Shown: positions 1 through 7,521, counted from the stretch's first letter. The stretch: 9,148 nt of DNA from Pseudomonadota bacterium (GCA_023409175.1 JAEYIG010000076.1:1-9148); one strand, 5' to 3'. The notes: a model not told the origin generated them from the letters alone. Numbers and translations: made by a program.

Positions 1-71
1 TGGGCACTATGCGTGATAGAATCCGTGAATTGGAAAAAACCGTTAATGCATTAACCAAAACTGAAAAATGA
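1..71 (+). CDS. lpxD: LpxD, UDP-3-O-(3-hydroxyacyl)glucosamine N-acyltransferase, 3' end only
   Basis: Only the last 22 codons are present (reading from base 3), ending at the TGA at 69-71. The visible tail reads [20 protein letters not shown] followed by EK. It is charged and probably helical or coiled, as is usual at the C-terminus of LpxD. The acyltransferase hexapeptide-repeat domain lies outside the window, so identity rests mainly on position directly before fabZ-lpxA-lpxB. In the family, LpxD adds the second 3-hydroxyacyl chain, to the 2-amino group, in the third committed step of lipid A synthesis in the cytoplasm. Its stop overlaps the fabZ start as ATGA, which suggests translational coupling. 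Identity is likely from synteny but cannot be proved from this tail. Confidence 0.75.
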   Translation, partial: GTMRDRIRELEKTVNALTKTEK

Positions 72-535
72 ACACCCTGAACATTCACCAGATCCGCGAA
101 CTCCTGCCTCATCGTTATCCCATGTTACTGGTCGATCGTGTCCTCGACTGGGAAGCCGGCAAGAAAATTACGGCCATCAAAAACGTCACCGCCAATGAAG
201 AATTCTTCAACGGCCATTTCCCGAATCATCCAGTGATGCCGGGTGTCCTGATCATTGAAGCGCTGGCCCAGACAGCGGCGATTTTCGCGTTCATGTCGGC
301 AGACAGCAAGCTGGACAAGGATGCCGTCGTTTATTTTGCGACCATCGACAGTGCCCGTTTCAAACGTCCTGTCGAACCAGGCGACCAGCTGGTCATGGAA
401 GCCGAACTGGTCCGCAGTTCCCGTGGAATGTGGAAATTCAAGACGAAGGGCATGGTAGACGGCCAGCTGGCAGTCGAAGCCGAACTGATGTGTGCCATTC
501 GGGGCGGTGTTGTCGCCCAGAAAGTGGAAGCCTGA
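68..535 (+). CDS. fabZ: FabZ, (3R)-hydroxyacyl-ACP dehydratase
   Basis: This 155-residue protein has the size and single hot-dog fold expected of FabZ. Near the N-terminus is the [13 protein letters not shown] motif (residues 13-25). The active-site block follows: [12 protein letters not shown] at 49-60 carries catalytic His50, and IEALAQ carries the partner Glu64. FabZ dehydrates (3R)-hydroxyacyl-ACP to trans-2-enoyl-ACP in the cytoplasmic type II fatty acid cycle. Its substrate is also the acyl donor of LpxA and LpxD, so lying between their genes helps balance phospholipid and lipid A supply. The ATG at 68 overlaps the lpxD stop by 4 nt (ATGA). No clear Shine-Dalgarno precedes it, so translation is probably coupled to lpxD. 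Nothing looks truncated. The related FabA is unlikely because its longer form and motif differ. Confidence 0.97.
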   Translation: MNTLNIHQIRELLPHRYPMLLVDRVLDWEAGKKITAIKNVTANEEFFNGHFPNHPVMPGVLIIEALAQTAAIFAFMSADSKLDKDAVVYFATIDSARFKRPVEPGDQLVMEAELVRSSRGMWKFKTKGMVDGQLAVEAELMCAIRGGVVAQKVEA

Positions 536-1320
536 TGGCGATTCATCCCAGTGCGATAGTCGATCCGAAAGCCGAGCTGGACAGTTCTGTTGAAGTCGGC
601 CCATATTCGATCATCGGCCCGAACGTCAAGATCGGCGCCCGTACCAGAGTCGGTCCCCACGTCGTCATCGAGGGGCACACCACCATCGGTGAGGACAACC
701 ATATTTTCCAGTTTTCCTCTCTGGGTGGCATGCCACAGGACAAGAAGTACGCCGGAGAAGAAACGAAGCTTGAGATCGGCGACCGCAATACCATCCGTGA
801 ATTCTGCACTTTCAATCTGGGAACGGCTCAGGATGTCGGTGTGACCCGATTGGGGAACGACAACTGGATCATGGCTTACGTCCATCTCGCCCACGACTGT
901 CAGGTCGGCAACAATACCATTTTCGCCAATAGCGCCCAGCTGGCTGGTCACGTCCATATCGGCGACTGGGTCATTCTCGGTGGTTTTACACTGGTCCATC
1001 AATTTTGCCGGATCGGTGATCATGCGATGACAGGATTTGGCGCCAAGGTTTCACAGGATATTTCACCTTTCGTCATGGCTTCCGGTACGCCGACGACGGC
1101 CTATGGGATCAATTCCGAAGGCCTGAGACGCCGTGGTTTCTCGGCAGAACAGATTGCCGGTATCCGCCGCGCATACAAGACCGTCTACCGTTCCGGCCTG
1201 ACGCTTGAAGAAGCCAAAACGAAATTGCTGGAAGAAGCGGCCGCTTCTCCCGACGCTGCCCGATATATTGAGCAGATGCATACTTTCATTTCCGAAGTGC
1301 AGAGAGGTTTGCTCAGATAA
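535..1320 (+). CDS. lpxA: LpxA, acyl-ACP--UDP-N-acetylglucosamine O-acyltransferase
   Basis: LpxA transfers a 3-hydroxyacyl chain from ACP to the 3-OH of UDP-GlcNAc, the first step of lipid A synthesis (cytoplasm, trimer). The chosen ATG at 535 overlaps the fabZ stop by one base (TGATG). It gives 261 residues, against 262 in E. coli, and begins [16 protein letters not shown] as in homologues. A weak GGAAG site lies at 526-530. An upstream in-frame start at 430 would lie wholly inside fabZ and is rejected. The N-terminal two thirds is a left-handed beta helix of hexapeptide repeats (for example [14 protein letters not shown]). The block VHLAHDC supplies His117 and catalytic His120, matching E. 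coli His122 and His125 with a constant offset of 5. VHQFC carries His155 (E. coli His160). The acyl ruler position (E. coli Gly173) is Phe168, which suggests a short acyl chain. Asn94 stands where E. coli has His99. Confidence 0.97.
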   Translation: MAIHPSAIVDPKAELDSSVEVGPYSIIGPNVKIGARTRVGPHVVIEGHTTIGEDNHIFQFSSLGGMPQDKKYAGEETKLEIGDRNTIREFCTFNLGTAQDVGVTRLGNDNWIMAYVHLAHDCQVGNNTIFANSAQLAGHVHIGDWVILGGFTLVHQFCRIGDHAMTGFGAKVSQDISPFVMASGTPTTAYGINSEGLRRRGFSAEQIAGIRRAYKTVYRSGLTLEEAKTKLLEEAAASPDAARYIEQMHTFISEVQRGLLR

Positions 1321-1353
1321 AAGGGCTGGGCTTAACCATTTGTTTCCATTGAC

Positions 1354-1358
1354 AGGAG
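1354..1358 (+). promoter_or_regulatory. Shine-Dalgarno site fixing the TTG start of lpxB
   Basis: AGGAG lies 7 nt before the TTG at 1366. It has ideal spacing for that codon and is poorly spaced (22 nt) for the next in-frame ATG at 1381. Starting at TTG also restores the family N-terminus, MR-IAMVAGE-SGDLLG. The lpxA-lpxB gap (1321-1365) otherwise shows no convincing promoter or terminator. Confidence 0.8.
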
Positions 1359-1365
1359 TTCCGGT

Positions 1366-2508
1366 TTGAGATCGATAGCCATGGTTGCAGGTGAAACGTC
1401 CGGCGATTTGCTGGGTGCCAACCTGCTGTCCGCGCTTCGACCACAATTGCCGGATACGTTGATGCATGGTATCGGCGGCCCCCAGATGGCGAAATACGAT
1501 TTCGTCAGCAACTGGCCGATGGAAAAGCTTTCCGTCAACGGGCTTTTCGAAGTGCTGGCGCATTACCGTGAAATCAAGGGCATCCATAATCACCTGCGGG
1601 ACCATTTGCTGGCACAAAGGCCGGATGTCTTTATCGGCATCGATTCACCCGAATTCAATCTCAGTCTGGAACTTGCCCTGAAAAAGGCAGGCATCAGGAC
1701 GGTTCATTTCGTCAGTCCGTCAGTGTGGGCATGGCGCAGCGGGCGGATCAGGAAAATTTCCGAAGCCGTTTCCCGCATTCTTGTCCTGTTTCCGTTTGAA
1801 GAAGAAATTTACCGGAAAGCGGGCATTCCTGTCACCTATGTGGGCCATCCGCTGGCGGAATCCATCCCGATGCGTCCGGATATGGATGCCGCACGGACAA
1901 GCCTTGGACTGGACAGGGAAAAACCGGTCATTACGATCATGCCAGGCAGCCGCATGTCGGAACTGAAATATAACAGTCTGGCTTTCGTCGAATCGGCGAA
2001 GATACTCCTGCAACGCGATCCCACTATCCAGTTCGTCATCCCGATGGCAGGTGACGAACAGCTGAAGTATTTCACGCGTCTTGTTACCGATGCTCACCTT
2101 GAGGACTTGCCGCTGCAAATCGTCCGGGGGCATTCCCATGCCGCCATCACGGCAGCCGATGCGGTCCTGGTTGCGTCAGGAACGGCCACGCTTGAAGTGG
2201 CGCTGTTCAAGAAACCCATGGTCATCGCCTACAAACTGATGAGGGCGACATGGGAAATCGCACGCCATATCGTCAAGCCGCCAGTTGGCTTGCCCAATAT
2301 CCTTGCCGGTGAAATGATCGTGCCGGAACTGCTCCAGAATGCAGCGACGGGGCAGGCATTGGCCGATGCGCTCTGGTTCCAGCTGACGGATCAGGCAAAC
2401 CGCCAGCGGCTTGAAGAACGGTTCATCGCCATGCATTATTCGTTGTTGCGCAATACGGCCCAGACGAGTGCCGACGCCATACTTGAAGTCATGAACGGCA
2501 ATGGCTAG
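1366..2508 (+). CDS. lpxB: LpxB, lipid-A-disaccharide synthase
   Basis: LpxB is a GT-B fold glycosyltransferase (family GT19) at the inner face of the inner membrane. It joins UDP-2,3-diacylglucosamine and lipid X to form the beta-1,6-linked lipid A disaccharide. The product has 380 residues, against 382 in E. coli. Visible family motifs in order are: [12 protein letters not shown] (6-17); GIDSPEFNL (91-99), with the conserved Asp93; [15 protein letters not shown] (117-131); VGHPLAE (159-165); MPGSRMSEL (192-200); and [21 protein letters not shown] (270-290), the nucleotide-sugar-binding region, followed by [15 protein letters not shown] (310-324). No motif is broken. The start is a TTG supported by a strong ribosome-binding site. 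The last 8 nt overlap the start of rnhB. It is very probably cotranscribed with lpxA (45-nt gap). Confidence 0.97.
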   Translation: MRSIAMVAGETSGDLLGANLLSALRPQLPDTLMHGIGGPQMAKYDFVSNWPMEKLSVNGLFEVLAHYREIKGIHNHLRDHLLAQRPDVFIGIDSPEFNLSLELALKKAGIRTVHFVSPSVWAWRSGRIRKISEAVSRILVLFPFEEEIYRKAGIPVTYVGHPLAESIPMRPDMDAARTSLGLDREKPVITIMPGSRMSELKYNSLAFVESAKILLQRDPTIQFVIPMAGDEQLKYFTRLVTDAHLEDLPLQIVRGHSHAAITAADAVLVASGTATLEVALFKKPMVIAYKLMRATWEIARHIVKPPVGLPNILAGEMIVPELLQNAATGQALADALWFQLTDQANRQRLEERFIAMHYSLLRNTAQTSADAILEVMNGNG

Positions 2509-3157
2509 GAAAATCGCAAAACGTCAGGCTTCAACCTTGCCGCTTCCCCTTTTTGACGAAGATTACGCATCCGGGATCACGCTTTTTTGCGGGGCCGACG
2601 AGGCGGGGAGGGGGCCTATTGCAGGGCCGGTTTTTGCGGCAGCCGTCATGCTCGACCCTGACCATCCGATCGCTGGCCTGAAAGATTCCAAAAAACTGTC
2701 CGAGGCTAAACGCGACGAGCTCGCTATCGAGATCAAACAGCATGCCAAAGCCTGGGCGATTGCCGAATGTTCGATTGAAGAAATTGATGAACTGAACATC
2801 CTGCACGCGTCCATGCTGGCGATGAAGCGGGCCATCGAGGCATTGCAGGTCAAGCCGGAACTGGCGCTGATCGACGGAAACCGCTGCCCGAAACTCTCCA
2901 TCATGGCAAAAGCGATCGTCAAGGGGGATGACAAGGTGCCGGCCATTTCGGCGGCATCCATTCTTGCCAAGACAGCCCGGGATGCCGTCATGCTGGATCT
3001 GCACCGTTTATACCCTGAGTACGGTTTTGACCGGCACAAGGGCTATCCGACGGCGTATCATCTGGAACAGCTAGGCATATACGGCGTATCGCCTGTCCAT
3101 CGCAAGACTTACGCTCCTGTCCGGAGAATTCTGGAACCGGAAGCGTTTTCCGACTGA
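2501..3157 (+). CDS. rnhB: RnhB, ribonuclease HII
   Basis: Ribonuclease HII cuts RNA in RNA-DNA hybrids and starts removal of single ribonucleotides misincorporated in DNA, in the cytoplasm with divalent metal. At 218 residues it is a little longer than the E. coli enzyme (198) because of about 17 extra N-terminal residues. The four acidic metal ligands are present. Asp33 and Glu34 lie in [14 protein letters not shown], Asp125 in [10 protein letters not shown], and Asp143 in [17 protein letters not shown]. The 18-residue gap between the last two matches E. coli. The C-terminal [14 protein letters not shown] block is also typical. The ATG at 2501 lies inside the end of lpxB (8-nt overlap) without a clear Shine-Dalgarno, so coupling to lpxB is likely. 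A later start would still keep the catalytic domain, so the exact start is less certain than the identity. Confidence 0.96.
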   Translation: MARKIAKRQASTLPLPLFDEDYASGITLFCGADEAGRGPIAGPVFAAAVMLDPDHPIAGLKDSKKLSEAKRDELAIEIKQHAKAWAIAECSIEEIDELNILHASMLAMKRAIEALQVKPELALIDGNRCPKLSIMAKAIVKGDDKVPAISAASILAKTARDAVMLDLHRLYPEYGFDRHKGYPTAYHLEQLGIYGVSPVHRKTYAPVRRILEPEAFSD

Positions 3158-3177
3158 GTTTTCGCCGGAAGCGAATG

Positions 3178-3183
3178 AAAGGA
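3178..3183 (+). promoter_or_regulatory. Ribosome-binding site for the GTG-initiated PIG-L gene
   Basis: AAAGGA ends 8 nt before the GTG at 3192. This makes the GTG the best start. The next in-frame ATG, at codon 25, has no comparable site and would remove the segment just before the first beta strand. A short inverted repeat (TTCGC at 3161-3165, GCGAA at 3171-3175) sits just upstream in the 34-nt gap after rnhB. It has no T tract and does not look like a terminator. Confidence 0.6.
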
Positions 3184-3191
3184 TTTTTCAA

Positions 3192-3932
3192 GTGACGGAT
3201 CTGGATTTTCTTCTCCCAAAAGACTCCCCAACCGATTTACGCAGCATTGTCTGGCCTCGCCAGATGAGGGTTCTGGTGACCGCGCCCCATCCGGACGATT
3301 TCGATGCCATCGGCGTAACGCTCAGGTACCTGTCGGGACTGGGACATGAAATCCATGCGTTCGTCGCCGAAACGGGCAGTGGTATCGACCGGTTTTATGG
3401 CGCAGGCCTGACCCGGGAAGAGAAACGGCAGTTGCGTGTCCGTGAACAGACAGGGAGTTTCCGGTTTTTCGGATTGCCCGACAGGAACTGCCATTTCCTG
3501 AGCCTGAACAATGCACCAGACGATCAGGTCATGGATGACGAGGCCAACCGGCTTTTTCTGGAGAAACGGATCAGGGAGCTACGCCCTGACATGCTATTCA
3601 TGCCTCACGGGAACGATACGAACCGTGCGCACCGGGACATGTACTCCATGATGAAAGCGATCGCGTCGAAAGTGGAGTGGCCCGTCGCTTTGATGAAGAA
3701 CAGCGATGCCAAAACCGTCGACATGAAAAAACATTTTTATGTCGGATTCGATGCGGCCGATGCGCAATGGAAAGCGCAACTCCTGCGTTATCACGATTCC
3801 CAGCACCAGCGGAATTTGCGTGACCGGAAACACGGGTTTGACGACAGGGTATTGATGCTGAACCGCAAGACGGCGACCGAGCTTGGGATTCCCGAGCCTT
3901 ACGCCGCCTCTTTTGAAATCGAAATCCTGTAA
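3192..3932 (+). CDS. PIG-L (LmbE-like) family deacetylase
   Basis: The PIG-L/LmbE superfamily comprises zinc-dependent N-deacetylases acting mostly on N-acetylglucosamine-type groups. Members include eukaryotic PIG-L, MshB and BshB. This protein has 246 residues with no signal peptide or membrane segment, so it should be cytoplasmic. The first motif follows a hydrophobic strand: RVLVTAPHPDDFDAIG (26-41), with His33 and Asp36 as likely zinc ligands and Asp35 as likely catalytic base, by analogy with MshB. The usual fifth residue of HPDDE is replaced by Phe37. The second motif is MPHGNDTNRAHRDMY (137-151), with His147 as the expected third zinc ligand. The intervening TREEKRQLRVREQTGSFRFFGL (74-95) matches the helical segment common in the family. 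The C-terminus (EPYAASFEIE) resembles the usual end of the fold. It lies 34 nt after rnhB, on the same strand and before the terminator, so it is probably in the lpx transcript. The substrate cannot be told from sequence. Confidence 0.85.
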   Translation: MTDLDFLLPKDSPTDLRSIVWPRQMRVLVTAPHPDDFDAIGVTLRYLSGLGHEIHAFVAETGSGIDRFYGAGLTREEKRQLRVREQTGSFRFFGLPDRNCHFLSLNNAPDDQVMDDEANRLFLEKRIRELRPDMLFMPHGNDTNRAHRDMYSMMKAIASKVEWPVALMKNSDAKTVDMKKHFYVGFDAADAQWKAQLLRYHDSQHQRNLRDRKHGFDDRVLMLNRKTATELGIPEPYAASFEIEIL

Positions 3933-3955
3933 GCGGATTCGTGACAGGCCATGAG

Positions 3956-3989
3956 AGGCGACTTTATCTGGTCGCCTTTTCCCTTTTTT
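3956..3989 (+). terminator. Intrinsic terminator of the lpx-rnhB-PIG-L operon
   Basis: A perfect 7-bp stem (AGGCGAC at 3956-3962 with GTCGCCT at 3971-3977) encloses an 8-nt loop. TTTT-CCC-TTTTTT follows to 3989. It begins 24 nt after the PIG-L stop. The T tract reaches the first base of the ppsR stop codon on the other strand. Read from the - strand, the hairpin has no T tract, so it should work efficiently only for + strand transcription. Confidence 0.85.
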
Positions 3990-4813
3990 CAGTACGAGCG
4001 CAGGTTGCTTAAAATGGCTGTCGCGATTTCCTCGATGGATTTCGACGTCGAGGAAAGGTAACGGATGTTTTCCAGATTCATCATGCTTTCCGCTTCCGAC
4101 ACTTCATACCGGCAATTGTCCAGTGCGGCATAGCGGCTGTTGGGACGCCGTTCATTCCGGACTTCGGCCAGCCGTTCCGGCTGGATGGTCAGCCCGAAAA
4201 GCTTGTTCTTGTAGGGTTCCAGCGCCTTTGGCATATGGCCGCGTTCGAAATCTTCCGGAATGAGGGGATAGTTCGCGACTTTCAGGCCGTATTGCATCGC
4301 GAGATACAGGCTGGTCGGCGTTTTGCCGCTCCGGGACACGCCAATGAGAATGACATCGGAATCTTCAAGGTTCCGGTTGGATTGGCCGTCGTCGTGTTCG
4401 AGCGTGAAGTTGATCGCCTCGATCCGTTTCTTGTATTCCTGGCTTTCCATGTTCTGGTGGGAAAGGCCGATTTCCTCTTTGGGCGAGACGCCCAGTTCGG
4501 CTTTCAGCGGTTCGACGAACGTCTGGATGACATCCAGATGCAGGGCATCTGCCTTGCGCAATTCGGAAACCAGTTCAGGGATGACCAGTGTGGAAAAGAC
4601 GATCGGAAGCGATCCTGTTTTGTCGCGTTCGGCCTGTATCTGTTCACGCGCCTGTCTCACCTTGTCCAGCGTATCGACAAAAGGGATATGGATGCGGGCG
4701 AAAGACAGGTTGAACTGGGAAAGGACCGAGCGGGCGAGAGCTTCCGCCGTGATGCCTGTTCCGTCAGAGACAATGTAAACGGTACGGCTTGGGATATCCT
4801 GTTGTGTCGTCAT
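3989..4813 (-). CDS. ppsR: PpsR, phosphoenolpyruvate synthase regulatory protein (DUF299)
   Basis: PpsR is a bifunctional cytoplasmic enzyme. It inactivates PEP synthase by ADP-dependent phosphorylation of a Thr beside the catalytic His, and restores it by phosphate-dependent removal. The product has 274 residues, against 277 in E. coli. It begins with the family signature TVYIVSDGTGITAEALARSVLSQF (11-34). The nucleotide-binding P-loop is GVSRSGKT at 158-165, followed by PTSLYLAMQYGLKVANYPLIPED (166-188), which is highly typical. The ATG lies at 4811-4813, with ACAGG (4821-4825) 7 nt upstream as ribosome-binding site. The gene is divergent from its target ppsA, which supports the PEP synthase target over the related pyruvate phosphate dikinase regulators. 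No intrinsic terminator of its own is visible; its 3' end meets the + strand terminator of the lpx operon. Confidence 0.96.
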   Translation of the reverse strand: MTTQQDIPSRTVYIVSDGTGITAEALARSVLSQFNLSFARIHIPFVDTLDKVRQAREQIQAERDKTGSLPIVFSTLVIPELVSELRKADALHLDVIQTFVEPLKAELGVSPKEEIGLSHQNMESQEYKKRIEAINFTLEHDDGQSNRNLEDSDVILIGVSRSGKTPTSLYLAMQYGLKVANYPLIPEDFERGHMPKALEPYKNKLFGLTIQPERLAEVRNERRPNSRYAALDNCRYEVSEAESMMNLENIRYLSSTSKSIEEIATAILSNLRSY

Positions 4814-4989
4814 ATTTCAACCTGTCGGAAAAGAATAATCAAAGAGAAGAAGAATTTCTTTTATTGTAGAGATAATTTTTGAAAAACACAGTCCCCGGCG
4901 CGGTACAATAAAAACATTAATGCCGTTTTTCCAGAATACCCTTTAATTGTGTCATTGCCACTTCCTTTATTACGCGCAAGGAGACCACC
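4814..4989. promoter_or_regulatory. Divergent ppsR-ppsA promoter region
   Basis: This 176-bp AT-rich spacer must hold the start signals of both genes. On the + strand, TTGAAA (4879-4884) and TACAAT (4904-4909) form a sigma-70-like promoter for ppsA. The spacing is long (19 nt), and the predicted leader is about 70-75 nt. On the - strand, a second TACAAT (complement of 4863-4868) is well placed for ppsR with a leader of about 40 nt, but I see no good -35 for it. The two elements are back to back and would share the stretch 4869-4903. A strong AAGGAGA (4978-4984) precedes the ppsA ATG by 5 nt. No recognisable riboswitch or operator was seen. Start sites are inferred. Confidence 0.5.
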
Positions 4990-7422
4990 ATGTCGGAAAC
5001 ATCGCCACTCGCATCCAACGGTCAGGCTGTTTATGTCATCCCGTTTACTGAATTGAGAATGAAGGATGTGCCTTCGGTCGGTGGCAAGAATGCATCCCTT
5101 GGTGAAATGATCAGCCAGCTTCAGGAAAAGGGCGTCAGGGTTCCGGGCGGTTTTGCCACAACGGCGCAGGCTTACAGGGATTTCCTGTCGTACAGTGCCG
5201 ATGGCGGGGAAACGCTGGCCAGACGGATCGAGAACCGGCTGGCCGGTGTCGATATCAGCGACGTTCGGGCATTGGCCAGTGCGGGCGCGGATATCCGGCA
5301 ATGGATCATCGAGACGCCCCTGCAGCCCCGTCTGGAAGAGGAACTGCTCGACCATTACCGCAAGATGGTCAAGGCGTCGGCAGGGGAACTTTCCGTTGCC
5401 GTCCGCTCTTCAGCCACGGCAGAAGACCTGCAGGACGCCTCGTTTGCAGGCCAGCAGGAAACTTACCTGAACATTACCGGCGAAGACAAGCTGCTGCACG
5501 CCGTCAAACTGGTATTCGCTTCCCTGTATAACGACCGTGCCATTTCCTACCGCCAGCAGCGCGGTTTCAGGCATGCCGAAGTCGCCCTGTCGGCCGGTAT
5601 CCAGAAAATGGTGCGTTCCGATCTGGCTTCTTCCGGCGTCATGTTCACGCTGGATACCGAATCCGGTTTTCCGGATGTCGTGTTCATCACTTCCAGTTAC
5701 GGACTGGGTGAAACGGTGGTACAGGGTGCGGTCAATCCGGACGAGTTCTACGTGCACAAGCCGATGCTGGAAAAAGGCAAAATGGCGATCATCCGCCGTT
5801 CGATCGGTTCCAAGATGATCGAAATGGTTTTCGATACCAGCAACGACGCCAGGGAACCGGTCAAGACGGTTGACGTCCCTGAGGCGGACCGCCGCCGTTT
5901 TTCGATTACCGACGACGACGTGATCGAACTGGCGAAATTCGCCGTCATCATCGAAAAACATTATGGGCGCCCGATGGACATCGAATGGGGCAAGGATGGC
6001 GACGACGGCAAACTGTATATCCTTCAGGCGCGCCCTGAAACGGTCAATTCCCAGAAATCGGGCGACTCCGTCCAGGTATTCCAGCTGAAAAGCAAGAGCA
6101 AGGTACTGGCGTCCGGCCGTGCGATCGGCCAGAAAATCGGCATCGGGCGTGTCCGCATCGTTCGTGACCCATCCGAAATGGACAAGGTCGAGGAAGGCGA
6201 CGTCCTTGTTGCCGACATGACCGACCCGAACTGGGAGCCCGTCATGAAACGCTCTGCCGCGATTGTCACGAACCGGGGAGGCCGTACCTGTCACGCCGCG
6301 ATTGTCGCCCGTGAAATCGGCGTTCCGGCTGTCGTCGGCTGCGGCAACGCGACCGAAGTCCTGAAAGACGGGCAGCTCGTGACCGTATCGTGTGCGGAAG
6401 GCGAAGACGGACACATCTATGAAGGCACGCTGGAAATGGAAGAGAAGGAAGTCACCTACGGTGAATTGCCTGTCCTTCCGGTCAAGATCGCCATGAACGT
6501 CGGCAATCCGCAACTGGCGTTCAAACTGCAATCCGTTCCAAATGGCGGTGTCGGCCTTGCCCGGCTGGAATTCATCATCAATGAGATCAGCGTGCATCCG
6601 AATGCCATTCTGGCTTATCCGAATGTCGATCCCGACCTGAAAAAGGCGATTGAATCCGTCTCGCGCGGTTATGCCAATCCGCGCACCTATTATGTCCAGA
6701 AACTGGCTGAAGGCGTGGCCACGATTGCCGCGGCGTTCTGGCCGAAGCCGGTGATCGTCCGCCTGTCCGACTTCAAGTCGAACGAATACCGTACCCTGAT
6801 GGGCGGCACGCGTTTCGAACCGGAAGAAGAAAACCCGATGATGGGTTTCCGTGGCGCTTCACGGTATATCGCACCGTCGTTTGCCGAAGCGTTCAATATG
6901 GAATGCGAAGCGATGAAACGCGTCCGCAATGACATGGGATTCACTAACGTCGAACTCATGGTGCCGTTCGTCCGGACGCTGAAACAGGCGCGTTCAGTCC
7001 TCGACCTTTTGGCCGTCAACGGCTTGCGTCGCGGCGAAAACGGTTTGCGTGTCATCATGATGTGCGAAGTGCCTTCAAATGCGATCCTTGCCGAGGAATT
7101 CCTGGAAATGTTCGACGGTTTCTCCATCGGTTCCAACGACCTGACGCAATTGACGCTGGGGCTTGACCGGGATTCCGGCCTTGAACTGCTGATGGCCGAT
7201 TTCGACGAACGCGATCCTGCCGTGCTGGCGCTCATCTCCAGGGCGATTGCCGCCTGTAACAACCAGGGAAAATACGTCGGCATTTGCGGACAGGGGCCGT
7301 CAGACCATCCGGATTTCGCAAGATGGCTGATGAAACAGGGCATCGACTCCATGTCCTTAAATCCCGATTCCGTCATTTCCACCTGGCAGACACTGGCAGA
7401 AAGCCAGATCAAGGGCTGTTGA
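4990..7422 (+). CDS. ppsA: PpsA, phosphoenolpyruvate synthase (pyruvate, water dikinase)
   Basis: PpsA converts pyruvate, ATP and water to phosphoenolpyruvate, AMP and phosphate. It allows gluconeogenesis from pyruvate and other three-carbon compounds in the cytoplasm. The 810 residues show three domains. The N-terminal ATP-binding domain runs over about 20-350, with [11 protein letters not shown] (30-40), [10 protein letters not shown] (138-147), [18 protein letters not shown] (238-255) and the domain end LQARPETV. The swivelling phosphohistidine domain, about 380-480, contains [20 protein letters not shown]. In it, His435 is the phosphocarrier and Thr433 is the residue targeted by PpsR (E. 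coli His421 and Thr419). The C-terminal PEP/pyruvate TIM barrel, about 495-800, has ENPMMGFRG (614-622), CEVPSNAI (692-699), [18 protein letters not shown] (711-728) and [11 protein letters not shown] (764-774) with active-site Cys766. Length is close to E. coli PpsA (792). A strong Shine-Dalgarno fixes the start. Confidence 0.97.
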   Translation: MSETSPLASNGQAVYVIPFTELRMKDVPSVGGKNASLGEMISQLQEKGVRVPGGFATTAQAYRDFLSYSADGGETLARRIENRLAGVDISDVRALASAGADIRQWIIETPLQPRLEEELLDHYRKMVKASAGELSVAVRSSATAEDLQDASFAGQQETYLNITGEDKLLHAVKLVFASLYNDRAISYRQQRGFRHAEVALSAGIQKMVRSDLASSGVMFTLDTESGFPDVVFITSSYGLGETVVQGAVNPDEFYVHKPMLEKGKMAIIRRSIGSKMIEMVFDTSNDAREPVKTVDVPEADRRRFSITDDDVIELAKFAVIIEKHYGRPMDIEWGKDGDDGKLYILQARPETVNSQKSGDSVQVFQLKSKSKVLASGRAIGQKIGIGRVRIVRDPSEMDKVEEGDVLVADMTDPNWEPVMKRSAAIVTNRGGRTCHAAIVAREIGVPAVVGCGNATEVLKDGQLVTVSCAEGEDGHIYEGTLEMEEKEVTYGELPVLPVKIAMNVGNPQLAFKLQSVPNGGVGLARLEFIINEISVHPNAILAYPNVDPDLKKAIESVSRGYANPRTYYVQKLAEGVATIAAAFWPKPVIVRLSDFKSNEYRTLMGGTRFEPEEENPMMGFRGASRYIAPSFAEAFNMECEAMKRVRNDMGFTNVELMVPFVRTLKQARSVLDLLAVNGLRRGENGLRVIMMCEVPSNAILAEEFLEMFDGFSIGSNDLTQLTLGLDRDSGLELLMADFDERDPAVLALISRAIAACNNQGKYVGICGQGPSDHPDFARWLMKQGIDSMSLNPDSVISTWQTLAESQIKGC

Positions 7423-7449
7423 CAAGGGTTTAAACGGCGTGATCCTTTC

Positions 7450-7494
7450 TTGCAGGCTGATTCATGATTCCCATGAAATCGAATCAGCTTGTAA
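7450..7494 (+). repeat. Long inverted repeat (RNA hairpin) between ppsA and nfeD
   Basis: Arms 7450-7463 and 7481-7494 can form a 14-bp stem. The inner 8 bp (GCTGATTC/GAATCAGC) are perfect and the outer six include two G-U wobble pairs. The loop is 17 nt. The wobbles pair only in RNA read from the + strand; the complementary strand would have A-C mismatches. The hairpin starts 28 nt after the ppsA stop and has no T tract, so it is not a standard intrinsic terminator. It could protect the ppsA mRNA 3' end or mark a factor-dependent stop. A weaker 5-bp hairpin (CGGGA 7495-7499, TCCCG 7509-7513) follows directly. Confidence 0.6.
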
Positions 7495-7521
7495 CGGGAT
7501 TTGCGTTTTCCCGATCTATCC

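Noticed and set aside
430..534. Upstream extension of lpxA to an in-frame ATG at 430.
   Set aside because: The 35 extra codons lie entirely inside fabZ and have no place in the LpxA family; the ATG at 535 gives the standard N-terminus.
331..1023. A 230-codon open frame on the minus strand across fabZ and lpxA.
   Set aside because: It lies antisense to two well-supported genes, and its translation shows no recognisable family.
3161..3175. 5-bp inverted repeat (TTCGC/GCGAA) between rnhB and the PIG-L gene as a terminator.
   Set aside because: The stem is too short, no T tract follows, and the downstream gene is close and on the same strand.
4235..4882. A 215-codon plus-strand open frame antisense to ppsR.
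   Set aside because: PpsR is clearly coded on the other strand with all family motifs; the antisense product is unrecognisable and extends into the promoter spacer.
4920..4946. Eight-codon upstream ORF (MPFFQNTL) in the ppsA leader.
   Set aside because: It has no ribosome-binding site and no regulatory codon pattern; it is likely chance.
5410..6597. A 395-codon minus-strand open frame inside ppsA.
   Set aside because: It is a shadow of the ppsA reading frame with no protein-family signature.
7428..7435. GTTTAAAC palindrome just after the ppsA stop.
   Set aside because: An 8-bp palindrome of this kind is expected by chance and no partner copies are seen.
7475..7488. Resemblance of the hairpin 3' arm (minus strand) to a Cra/FruR operator.
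   Set aside because: It has several mismatches to the site as I remember it, lies downstream of ppsA and not at its promoter, and Cra is not expected in betaproteobacteria.
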